17,833 bases of DNA, from contig CAZEFK010000153.1 of assembly GCA_964511405.1 (NCBI GenBank), forward strand, positions 1 through 17,833, read 5' to 3'. The position numbers and the translations under genes are program-made. The stretch is from CAZEFK01 sp964511405 (GTDB lineage Bacteria > Pseudomonadota > Alphaproteobacteria > Elsterales > Elsteraceae). The notes below the pieces were generated by a model, which did not search any database, was not told the DNA's origin, and was given only the letters and a program-made list of their open reading frames with translations. Within the stretch, counting starts at the first letter, position 1. Every line of letters begins with the position of its first letter. This document shows, in pieces, positions 8,365 to 14,485 of the stretch.

Positions 8365-8568
8365 TCACACGGGATGAATCTCCGCTTCATAGTCGGCCTC
8401 GACGATCGCATTGCGCACGGCAAGGGGATCGGCTTGGCCGTCGACGGTCACCAGGCCTTTCATCAGGTCGACGTCCACGCGAGCGCCGGGCGCCGCTGCG
8501 CGGACCGCCTTCTCCACGGCCTGGACGCAATGGCCGCACGTCATTCCCGATACCTTCAGCGTGAGCAT
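8365..8568 (-). CDS. copZ: CopZ-type copper chaperone (HMA domain)
   Basis: A 67-residue single HMA domain with the canonical G-M-T-C-G-H-C metal site (residues 8-14), expected to bind Cu(I) in the cytosol and deliver it to the CopA ATPase encoded nearby. The length and the closing A-D-Y segment are standard. AAGGAG precedes the ATG by a few nucleotides. It is transcribed away from cueR, from its own MerR-type promoter in the shared 178-bp gap. Compared with the paralogue at 2657-2860, this copy keeps the consensus Met in the metal loop. Confidence 0.93.
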   Translation of the reverse strand: MLTLKVSGMTCGHCVQAVEKAVRAAAPGARVDVDLMKGLVTVDGQADPLAVRNAIVEADYEAEIHPV

Positions 8569-8592
8569 GCCGATTCTCCTTCTCTCGGCGCC

Positions 8593-8623
8593 TTCGTGCC
8601 GCTTACCATCGTTGTAAGGTCAA
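8593..8623 (-). promoter_or_regulatory. MerR/CueR-type promoter of copZ
   Basis: Minus strand: TTGACC (8623-8618), a 19-bp spacer and CACGAA (8598-8593) at the -10 position. The spacer contains a perfect dyad, CTTAC (8602-8606) and GTAAG (8614-8618) in plus-strand terms, 7 bp apart. The -10 match is poor, as expected for an activator-dependent promoter. Confidence 0.6.
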
Positions 8624-8641
8624 GCCGCATGAGACAATTTG

Positions 8642-8672
8642 TTGACCTTGCCACGGTTGGAAGCTGCAGGTT
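8642..8672 (+). promoter_or_regulatory. MerR/CueR-type promoter of cueR (autoregulation)
   Basis: TTGACC (8642-8647), a 19-bp spacer with CCTTGCC...TTGGAAG, and CAGGTT (8667-8672) at the -10 position, about 75 bp before the cueR start. The layout matches the other three copper-type sites, which suggests the regulator controls its own gene. Confidence 0.55.
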
Positions 8673-8746
8673 CACATCGGGTCTTTGGGCGTGGTGCCGA
8701 TCCGAGCGACAGACGCCCCGTCGACCCCAACCACCCGAGGGGCATC

Positions 8747-9241
8747 ATGACCGATCGCGTCCTGAATATCGGCGAAGCCGCCGCGATGTCCGGCGTTTCC
8801 GCCAAGATGATCCGCTACTACGAGAGCATCGGCCTCATTCCGCCACCCGTCCGCAGCGGCAGCGGCTATCGGCACTACTGCGCCAGCGAAGTGCATACCT
8901 TGCGCTTCATTCGCCGGGCGCGAGACCTTGGGTTTTCGGTCGAGGCCATCACCCGATTGGTGGCGCTGTGGCACGACCGCTCGCGCGCCAGTGCCGAGGT
9001 CAAGGAGCTGGCGATGGAGCATGTCGCCGAGTTGCGCCGCAAGCTTGTCGAAATCAGCGAGATGCTGCAGACGCTGGAGCATCTTGCTGCCCATTGCCAT
9101 GGAGACAATCGCCCCGATTGCCCCATCATCGAAGATCTGGCCAAGACCGAGCCGCCGGCCGCGGCCTTGCGGGCGGTGCCCGCTCGGAAGGGAAACCTGT
9201 CGGGTCGGCGGACCGGAACGCCGGCCGCGGACCGCCTCTGA
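8747..9241 (+). CDS. cueR: MerR-family copper-responsive activator, CueR/HmrR type
   Basis: A 164-residue MerR-family regulator. The N-terminal winged helix-turn-helix starts at N-I-G-E-A-A (7-12) and includes M-I-R-Y-Y-E (21-26). A long dimerisation helix follows (about 80-112), then the metal loop with Cys117 and Cys125, separated by seven residues (C-H-G-D-N-R-P-D-C-P-I-I). This matches the Cys112/Cys120 pair of E. coli CueR, which binds Cu(I), Ag(I) and Au(I). Ser82 in A-S-A-E-V-K aligns with the CueR Ser77 that marks selectivity for monovalent ions. GAGGGG lies 5 nt before the ATG; the frame continues upstream to 8639, but that would cross the promoter. About 30 residues follow the usual end of the family, of unknown role. 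Likely targets are the four MerR-type promoters here. Confidence 0.92.
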   Translation: MTDRVLNIGEAAAMSGVSAKMIRYYESIGLIPPPVRSGSGYRHYCASEVHTLRFIRRARDLGFSVEAITRLVALWHDRSRASAEVKELAMEHVAELRRKLVEISEMLQTLEHLAAHCHGDNRPDCPIIEDLAKTEPPAAALRAVPARKGNLSGRRTGTPAADRL

Positions 9242-9259
9242 GACGGGCCGCTCGCGGGA

Positions 9260-9275
9260 GCCGCCTTACGGCGGC
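9260..9275. terminator. Hairpin between convergent cueR and copA
   Basis: GCCGCC (9260-9265), TTAC loop, GGCGGC (9270-9275): a perfect 6-bp GC stem in the 48-bp gap between the converging genes. No T-run follows on either strand. Confidence 0.35.
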
Positions 9276-9289
9276 GGCACGGCGACGTA

Positions 9290-11722
9290 TCAGCTCGAGG
9301 GCTTCCAGCGTTTCAGCGTGAGCGCGTTGGCAACGACGCTGACGCTACTGAAGGCCATGGCGGCGCCCGCCAACACGGGACTGAGGTACCCCAGTGCGGC
9401 CAGCGGGATGCCGACGACATTGTAGGCGAACGCCCAGAACAGCCCTTGTCGGATCTTGGCGTAGGTCCGGCGTGACACGTCGATCGCACCCGCCACCAGC
9501 ATCGGATCTCCGCGCATCAGGGTGATGCCGGCGGTATGCATCGCGACATCCGTGCCGGTCGCCATCGCCATGCCGACATCGGCCGCGGCCAGCGCCGGGG
9601 CGTCATTGACACCGTCGCCGACCATCCCGACGGTCATGCCTTGTGCCCGCAGGGAGCGGACCGTCTCCTGCTTGTCGCCGGGCAAGACTTCGGCGAAGAC
9701 TTCGTCGATGCCGAGTTCCCGAGCGACTGACTCGGCGGCGCCGCGGCCGTCTCCCGTCACCATGACGGTCCGGATGCCGCGGCGACGGAGGTCGGTGACG
9801 GCCTGGCGGGCGGTCTCCTTGACCGTGTCGGCAAACGCCAGGAAGCCGAGGATCCTCGGCTGCGGTCCGGCTTCGGCCAGCCACGAGACCGTCTTCCCTG
9901 CGCGCTCGAACTCGACCGCTTGTGCCGTCACCATAGCCGGCGTCAGACCGTGGTCGGCCATCAGCCGTGCGGAGCCGAGCAGCAGGGACCGGCCGTCGAC
10001 CGTGCCCGACACGCCGCGGCCGGGGAGTCCGCGGAAATCACTCACCTCGCCGCCGGAGAGGCCTTCGCGTGCCGCCGCTTCGCGGACGGCGTGGGCAAGG
10101 GGATGCTCGCTTCCGGATTGCAGGGTCGCCGCGAGGCGGAGCAGTTCCGGCCGCTCGATGCCCGGTTCGGCTGCGATCACTTCGACCCGCGGCTTGCCCT
10201 CCGTCAACGTGCCGGTCTTGTCGAAGGCCATGACGGTGATCGCATGGGCGTGCTCCAGCGCTTCGGCGTCCTTGATCAGAATCCCGTGCCGAGCCGCCGC
10301 GCCGGTGCCGACCATGATCGCGGTGGGCGTCGCCAGGCCCAGCGCGCACGGGCAGGCGATGACGAGCACCGAAACGCCGGTCAGGATCGCGGCCTCGGCA
10401 TCCCTGGCCGAGAACCACCAAGCGGCGACAGTGGCGAGGGCGATCACGAGCACGATCGGCACGAAGACCGCGCTGACCTTGTCGACCAGACGTTGGATCG
10501 GCGCCTTGGATGCCTGCGCGCTTTCGACCATGCGGACGATCTTCGCCAGCGTCGTCTCGCCCCCGATGGCGGTCACCGCCACGGCCAGGAACCCATCGAC
10601 ATCGATCGATCCACCGGTAACCGCGGAACCGGGCGTCTTTTCGACCGGTCGGCTCTCTCCCGTCAGCATCGACTCGTCGACACTGCCACTGCCCTCGATC
10701 ACCCGGCCGTCGACCGGCAACCGCTCGCCGGGGCGAACGATCACGATGTCACCGACTTGAACATTGGCGAGCGGGATCTCGGTCTCCCCGCTGCCACGAC
10801 GGACTCGCGCTCGATCGGGACGCAGCTGCGCCAACGCGCGAATGGCGGCGGCGGCTTCGCCCTTTGCCCGCGTCTCCAGCCATTTCCCGAGCAGCACGAA
10901 GGCGATCAGGACGGACGATCCTTCGAAATACAGATGCACGACATGACCTGGATGGGCGTTCAGCAGCATCCAGACGCTCAGGCCCCACGCCGCGGTCGTG
11001 CCCAGGGCCACCAGCAGGTCCATGTTGCCGGCGCCAGCTCGAACGGCCTTCCAGGCCGCCCGGTAGAAGCGCCAGCCGAGCCAGAACTGGACGGGCGTCG
11101 CCAGGGCGAGCTGGACCCAGCCCGACGGCATGATATCGAGGCCGGCCAGATCGCCGACCATGCCGACCACCAGCGGCAGCGACAGCCCGCCGGCGATGAG
11201 CACTCTGATCAACTCGCTGCGGGCGCGCGACGCGGCCGGGTCGGGTTCGCCAGGACTGCCCTCGGCGGCGGCCGGGCCGGCCTCGTAGCCGGCGCGACGG
11301 ACGGCCTCGGACAGGTCGCCGACGGTCAGTCCATATCCTTCGACATGCGCGCGTTCCGTTGCCAGGTTGACCGCCACGGTCGCCACGCCCGGCACCTTGG
11401 CGAGCGATTTCTCGACCCGGCCGACGCAGGACGCGCAGGTCATGCCGTCGATGCGGAGGTCGATCGCCGCCCGCCGCGTGTCGTAGCCCGCGGCAGAGAT
11501 CGCCGCCGCCACGGCGCCGGCATCAGGGACTGGGCCGCCAAAACTTACGCGCGCCGTCTCGGTCGCCAGATTGACGGCTACGCCCGATACGCCGGGCACC
11601 GCGGCGATCGCCTTTTCCACCCGCCTCACGCAGGACGCGCAGGTCATGCCCTCGATCGCGATCGTCAATTCGGAGGCCGCGAGCCGGGCGTCTGGCCGGT
11701 GCACGGTGGTTGCGATCGCCAT
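9290..11722 (-). CDS. copA: Cu(I)-exporting P1B-type ATPase CopA
   Basis: An 810-residue heavy-metal P-type ATPase that pumps Cu(I) from the cytosol across the inner membrane. Two N-terminal HMA domains each carry G-M-T-C-A-S-C (25-31 and 93-99). The transmembrane metal-site motif is C-P-C (457-459) in P-C-A-L-G-L-A-T-P, typical of copper/silver pumps. Other landmarks are the actuator T-G-E-S, the phosphorylated Asp501 in D-K-T-G-T-L-T, the S-E-H-P-L nucleotide-binding motif and G-D-G-V-N-D (702-707). The length is normal and no motif is missing. AGGAG (11729-11733) lies 6 nt before the ATG. It is controlled by a strong MerR-type promoter just upstream and converges on cueR. Copper reaches it from the CopZ-type chaperones. 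Confidence 0.96.
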   Translation of the reverse strand: MAIATTVHRPDARLAASELTIAIEGMTCASCVRRVEKAIAAVPGVSGVAVNLATETARVSFGGPVPDAGAVAAAISAAGYDTRRAAIDLRIDGMTCASCVGRVEKSLAKVPGVATVAVNLATERAHVEGYGLTVGDLSEAVRRAGYEAGPAAAEGSPGEPDPAASRARSELIRVLIAGGLSLPLVVGMVGDLAGLDIMPSGWVQLALATPVQFWLGWRFYRAAWKAVRAGAGNMDLLVALGTTAAWGLSVWMLLNAHPGHVVHLYFEGSSVLIAFVLLGKWLETRAKGEAAAAIRALAQLRPDRARVRRGSGETEIPLANVQVGDIVIVRPGERLPVDGRVIEGSGSVDESMLTGESRPVEKTPGSAVTGGSIDVDGFLAVAVTAIGGETTLAKIVRMVESAQASKAPIQRLVDKVSAVFVPIVLVIALATVAAWWFSARDAEAAILTGVSVLVIACPCALGLATPTAIMVGTGAAARHGILIKDAEALEHAHAITVMAFDKTGTLTEGKPRVEVIAAEPGIERPELLRLAATLQSGSEHPLAHAVREAAAREGLSGGEVSDFRGLPGRGVSGTVDGRSLLLGSARLMADHGLTPAMVTAQAVEFERAGKTVSWLAEAGPQPRILGFLAFADTVKETARQAVTDLRRRGIRTVMVTGDGRGAAESVARELGIDEVFAEVLPGDKQETVRSLRAQGMTVGMVGDGVNDAPALAAADVGMAMATGTDVAMHTAGITLMRGDPMLVAGAIDVSRRTYAKIRQGLFWAFAYNVVGIPLAALGYLSPVLAGAAMAFSSVSVVANALTLKRWKPSS

Positions 11723-11752
11723 TGTCGGCTCCTGTTGACCTTGCCGGCCCTC

Positions 11753-11783
11753 TAGATGGGCGTTCCAACGATTGGAAGGTCAA
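11753..11783 (-). promoter_or_regulatory. MerR/CueR-type promoter of copA
   Basis: Minus strand: TTGACC (11783-11778), a 19-bp spacer and CATCTA (11758-11753) at the -10 position. The spacer holds a perfect palindrome, TTCCAA (11763-11768) and TTGGAA (11772-11777) around a 3-bp centre. This is the best of the four sites and close to the known CueR box of copA promoters. Confidence 0.75.
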
Positions 11784-11862
11784 GAGAGGCGACAACGGCA
11801 GCGGTCCCGACGTCCGACTGCACGCTCGAAAAACCAGAACATTTCCGGTACGATCACTGATC

Positions 11863-12876
11863 ATGGACTGGTTCGAAAACATCACCGGGTTCACCGAGAC
11901 GAGCTACGAAGAGACGCGCAAGCGCCTCTCCGTCGAGGGTGGGTGGCTGCAATCCCGTGTCACCGGCCGGAAGTTTGCCGTCGGGCGGCTTGAAGTCGTA
12001 TCGCTTCAGACGCTGCGCGAGCGCATTGCGTCAGAGTACACCCCGCCTGGCCGATTGACGGTCCGAAATATCAGCGGCGACGTGCGCCGGATGCACCAAA
12101 GTCGGGAGTTCAGCGCCGCGCTGTTCCAGGTCGCCTCACAGTTCAACCTACTGGAAATGGTCTCGCCGTATGTGACGCCGGAGCACGGCGTGACGCGGTA
12201 TCAACATGACCGAACTCAGGGACCTGCCTGCGCCGTCGCCGCTGGGGCAGCAACGATCTACCGCAACTATTTGGTGCCACTTGATGGCGGCACGGGGCAA
12301 ACGGCCGAGCGCCAGGTCGATTGTCTGAAGGCTGTGGGTGCCGCACTGGCGGAAGCGCTCGCGCAGCCAGTCGAGCATCTCTGGACGATGGAGAACGGCT
12401 ACGCGCTCTGCAGCGCGGAAGGGCTGGCGAAGATCAACGCCCACCTCGACCGTCTCGACCCCTCCGCCACCAACGAGCTTCGGGGCCTTCTGCAGATCGG
12501 TGTCCACCAGGACGTCGAAGTGACCGACTTAGAGAGCGATCCTCCCCAACTGGTCTCGCAGGCATTTTGCTCCGCGCTGCCGGTGGCCTATTGCGACCAC
12601 CCGTCGTCGATGTGGCAACCCTTCGCGGAGCTGGTGCTCGACGCCGCTTATGAAGCCACAGTCCTGGCCGCCGTGCTCAACGCGCGGAGGGGCGGTTCAA
12701 ATATTGTGCTCCTCACCCGTCTCGGCGGGGGTGCCTTCGGTAACGATGACGCCTGGATCGACGCGGCGATGCGGCGCGCCTTGGATAAGGTGCGCGGCGT
12801 TGACCTGGACGTACGACTGGTGAGCTTCGGATGGCAGGCGCCCGCCATGCTTGAGACCGAGAGGTTATTTTCCTGA
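11863..12876 (+). CDS. Macrodomain/PARG-like protein of unknown function
   Basis: A 337-residue soluble protein with no signal peptide or membrane segment. It starts M-D-W-F-E; this start is chosen because upstream codons overlap the copA leader. No good ribosome-binding site precedes it. The C-terminal block V-L-L-T-R-L-G-G-G-A-F-G-N-D (282-295) followed by an amphipathic helix resembles the last strand, phosphate-binding loop and helix of bacterial PARG-type macrodomains (G-A-W-G-C-G-x-F-x-N-D-P). The middle (about 88-136: N-L-L-E-M, T-R-Y-Q-H-D-R-T-Q-G-P-A-C, T-I-Y-R-N-Y) fits where such proteins bind ADP-ribose, but the classic G-G-G-x6-Q-E-E catalytic motif is absent. It is likely an ADP-ribose-binding or processing protein; that is inference. 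It diverges from copA and is the nearest gene upstream, on the same strand, of an ADP-ribosyltransferase-type toxin. Confidence 0.82.
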   Translation: MDWFENITGFTETSYEETRKRLSVEGGWLQSRVTGRKFAVGRLEVVSLQTLRERIASEYTPPGRLTVRNISGDVRRMHQSREFSAALFQVASQFNLLEMVSPYVTPEHGVTRYQHDRTQGPACAVAAGAATIYRNYLVPLDGGTGQTAERQVDCLKAVGAALAEALAQPVEHLWTMENGYALCSAEGLAKINAHLDRLDPSATNELRGLLQIGVHQDVEVTDLESDPPQLVSQAFCSALPVAYCDHPSSMWQPFAELVLDAAYEATVLAAVLNARRGGSNIVLLTRLGGGAFGNDDAWIDAAMRRALDKVRGVDLDVRLVSFGWQAPAMLETERLFS

Positions 12877-12885
12877 CTTCCGCGG

Positions 12886-13065
12886 CTAGCTTGCGTTGTC
12901 AAACCCGACCAGCCGCTCGCCCTCTGGCCCATGCAGCGTGAGCGAGTCGTCGATGCCATGCGGTTTCGCCGGCGACACCGGCACATCCTGAATGCCGAAC
13001 GGGTACTACATCGGGATGCACTCGGCTTCAGCCTCGAACCGGGTCACGCGAGATTTTTCTTGCAT
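12886..13065 (-). pseudogene. Decayed small gene with in-frame amber, TumE/DUF6516-like remnant
   Basis: One reading frame from ATG (13065) to TAG (12886-12888) has 59 codons plus the stop, interrupted by an amber at codon 20. Sense continues on both sides: V-T-R-F-E-A-E-A-E-C-I-P-M, then after the amber Y-P-F-G-I-Q-D-V-P-V, ending in H-G-I-D-D-S-L-T-L-H-G-P-E-G-E-R-L-V-G-F-D-N-A. From memory, the last block resembles the core of small TumE/DUF6516-type toxin-antitoxin proteins, which would continue beyond F-D-N-A; here a stop follows at once. It appears to be a truncated and mutated remnant. The family link rests on a short segment and is tentative. Confidence 0.4.
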
Positions 13066-13086
13066 TAGCCACGATCTTGATATACA
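13060..13086 (+). promoter_or_regulatory. Possible promoter of a small RNA
   Basis: TTGCAT (13060-13065), a 15-bp spacer and TATACA (13081-13086). Each box matches the sigma70 consensus at four of six positions and the spacer is short. It sits correctly for a transcript beginning near 13092 and ending at the terminator at 13161. Confidence 0.3.
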
Positions 13087-13091
13087 CAGTA

Positions 13092-13161
13092 CAGGTAATT
13101 GATGGTGGGTAGTCCGTCACCATCGCAAGAGCCCGCCCGGAGTTTCCGAGGCGGGCTTTTT
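13092..13161 (+). ncRNA. Candidate ~70-nt small RNA ending in an intrinsic terminator
   Basis: The stretch folds into two hairpins. GATGGTG (13101-13107) and CACCATC (13118-13124) form a perfect 7-bp stem with a 10-nt loop; an intrinsic terminator follows (13130-13161). A plausible promoter lies just upstream and no convincing ORF is present. It matches no RNA family known to me. It could equally be only the tail of a longer transcript. Confidence 0.3.
13130..13161 (+). terminator. Rho-independent terminator
   Basis: AGCCCGCC (13130-13137) pairs with GGCGGGCT (13150-13157) and is followed by TTTTT (13157-13161). The loop can extend the stem through CGGA/TCCG. A strong intrinsic terminator that would stop transcription arriving from the macrodomain-like gene or a small RNA. 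Confidence 0.85.
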
Positions 13162-13209
13162 GTTGTTCCGCCAAAGCAGCAACCAGCCCCATAGCCCACC
13201 GACGCTCAT

Positions 13210-13235
13210 AAGCCCGCCCTCGCCGGCGGGCTTTT
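13210..13235 (+). terminator. Second rho-independent terminator with the same stem
   Basis: AAGCCCGCC (13210-13218) and GGCGGGCTT (13225-13233) form a 9-bp stem with a 6-nt loop, then TTTT (13232-13235). The stem repeats that of the terminator 80 bp upstream. Together they insulate the toxin gene from upstream transcription. Confidence 0.75.
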
Positions 13236-13351
13236 CGCGTTCGGGAGCCCCGCCGCGCCGGGGCGCCAGCCTGCGCCGCATCGGCGCGCGGACCTGGGTG
13301 GCGGGCTGACCGCAGCAGTCAAGCTCCAACCTATTAGCAAAGGAAATGCTC

Positions 13352-14485
13352 ATGACGCGCAAGTCATTGCCGTTCAGGGGCGCCGAGTCCGTCCTGGATC
13401 CGCTCACCATCGAATCGGAAATGCGCATTGCGGCGCTGCGCGCCGCGGACCGGGCCGCGGCTGCCGCCGCGCCGCCGCAACCGATGGAGAGCCGAGACCC
13501 ACTTGCTGACGTGCTGGCGCTCTATACCGATCCGCCGCGGCGGCCGTCGCAGCTGTCCGCGATCACCGTCAGCAGCTACGCTGCCTCGATCCGCCAGGCA
13601 GCCCAGCAGCTGCGCCGGATCCCCGGCGTCGCCGCGCAGGCGCGCGCCGCCGATACCCTGCCGGCGCTGATGAGTCCCGCCGAGGCCCAGCTGCTGCAGC
13701 TCCTGGGCGGCAGCGGCCGGATCGATCGCCATGGCATCCGGCACTTCGACAATCCGGCGTTGGCGTCAGATCCGGTGGCGCCCGATCCAGCGGTTGTGCC
13801 AACGCCAGCTGTCAACGCCCTGGATTTCTCCAGCCAGAACACCCCAGTCGGGTCGATGCCGGCATCCACTGGCCGCAGCTGGTTCGGCCGCCAATTCGAC
13901 GCGATCACCGGCGCCCTCATGCCTCCGGACTCGCCCAACGTCGACAATCCGCGGGGGGATCTTAGCCGCCAGCTCGGCCAGGGGAGCACCGACTCACCGT
14001 CTCCACCCCTGTCGTTTTCGGACGACGACGGCTGGCAACACGGCCACGGGTGGGCGCCGATGGCATATCGCGAGGACGCCTCCGGCCAGCCGCATTGGAA
14101 ATTGGCGCTGCCCGGCGCCGTGCGCGACATGTTGAGCGGTATCGAGGACATCGCGCAGCAACGCGTGACACCCGAAGGCACCCTGACACCGAACGCCATC
14201 GGCGCCCTGATGGCGTTGCCCGCCGCAGGCGTCGCTCCGGAGGGGGCACTTACGGCGGCTGCGGCGGCCGACTCCGCTGATCCCGAACGCGTCAATCCCC
14301 GACGTGTTGTATCACTATACCACCGCAGATGGTCTCAAAGGCATTCTCAAGGACAAAGCGATCAGGCCGTCGCAGTGGCGAACCGGCCCGGGCGACGATG
14401 CGTACTATGGCACCGGGCAGTATTTGAGCGATGTCGAGCCGGGAACGATGGCCCCCAACGATTTATCCAGGACCCTCGTGCGTAA
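13352..14485 (+). CDS. N-terminal region of a polymorphic toxin (zero frame; toxin domain reached only by a +1 shift)
   Basis: The zero-frame product is 377 residues, but only about the first 316 look genuine; the rest is Arg-rich out-of-frame reading of the toxin domain. AAAGGA (13339-13344) favours ATG 13352 over ATG 13346, which is too close to it. The genuine part has no signal peptide, membrane helix or cysteine. It is rich in Ala and Pro, with a predicted helical stretch (about 15-125), a segment S-P-A-E-A-Q-L-L-Q-L-L-G-G-S-G-R-I-D (about 108-125), Ser/Pro/Asp-rich linkers, and a closing helical block with L-P-G-A-V-R-D-M-L-S-G. From memory, the G-G-S-G-R and closing blocks resemble internal or ejected proteins of alphaproteobacterial phages; this is weak. 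Removing one C from the CCCC at 14297-14300 joins it to the ADP-ribosyltransferase domain as N-P-D-V-L-Y-H-Y-T, giving about 429 residues. Confidence 0.72.
   Translation: MTRKSLPFRGAESVLDPLTIESEMRIAALRAADRAAAAAAPPQPMESRDPLADVLALYTDPPRRPSQLSAITVSSYAASIRQAAQQLRRIPGVAAQARAADTLPALMSPAEAQLLQLLGGSGRIDRHGIRHFDNPALASDPVAPDPAVVPTPAVNALDFSSQNTPVGSMPASTGRSWFGRQFDAITGALMPPDSPNVDNPRGDLSRQLGQGSTDSPSPPLSFSDDDGWQHGHGWAPMAYREDASGQPHWKLALPGAVRDMLSGIEDIAQQRVTPEGTLTPNAIGALMALPAAGVAPEGALTAAAAADSADPERVNPRRVVSLYHRRWSQRHSQGQSDQAVAVANRPGRRCVLWHRAVFERCRAGNDGPQRFIQDPRA
14297..14303 (+). other. CCCC run that would join the two toxin frames by a +1 shift
   Basis: The zero frame reads AAT-CCC-CGA. A shift of +1 on the proline codon (CCC at 14297-14299 to CCC at 14298-14300) gives AAT-CCC then GAC-GTG-TTG-TAT-CAC, leading straight into the conserved L-Y-H-Y-T of the toxin domain. 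CCC-C is a known +1-slippage-prone context for tRNA-Pro, and the next zero-frame codon is CGA, usually slowly decoded. One extra C gained by mutation, or a sequencing error in the run, explains it equally well. Confidence 0.6.

Larger units (their letters stand above)
12877..13351. other. 475-bp stretch without an intact gene
   Basis: It holds, in order, a decayed minus-strand gene (12886-13065), a possible promoter and small RNA ending in an intrinsic terminator (13060-13161), a second terminator with the same stem (13210-13235), a further GCCCCG/CGGGGC hairpin (13247-13264), and the ribosome-binding region of the toxin gene (13339-13344). No tRNA or rRNA is apparent. Confidence 0.6.

Noticed and set aside
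6632..8368. A 578-codon minus-strand open frame opposite the fused ATPase
   Set aside because: Low-complexity antisense product; the plus strand carries all ABC ATPase motifs.
8639..8746. Start of the copper regulator at 8639
   Set aside because: It would begin inside the gene's own promoter; the ATG at 8747 has a good ribosome-binding site and gives the standard N-terminus.
9920..11755. A 611-codon plus-strand open frame opposite copA
   Set aside because: Antisense of a complete P1B-ATPase with all motifs; Arg/Gly/His-rich composition.
12886..13065. Reading the in-frame TAG as pyrrolysine
   Set aside because: Pyrrolysine is very rare outside archaea and a few bacterial groups, no pyl genes are visible, and the neighbouring genes are also decayed.
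13130..13235. CRISPR-like short repeat pair
   Set aside because: Only two copies, each a hairpin followed by T residues; they are terminators.
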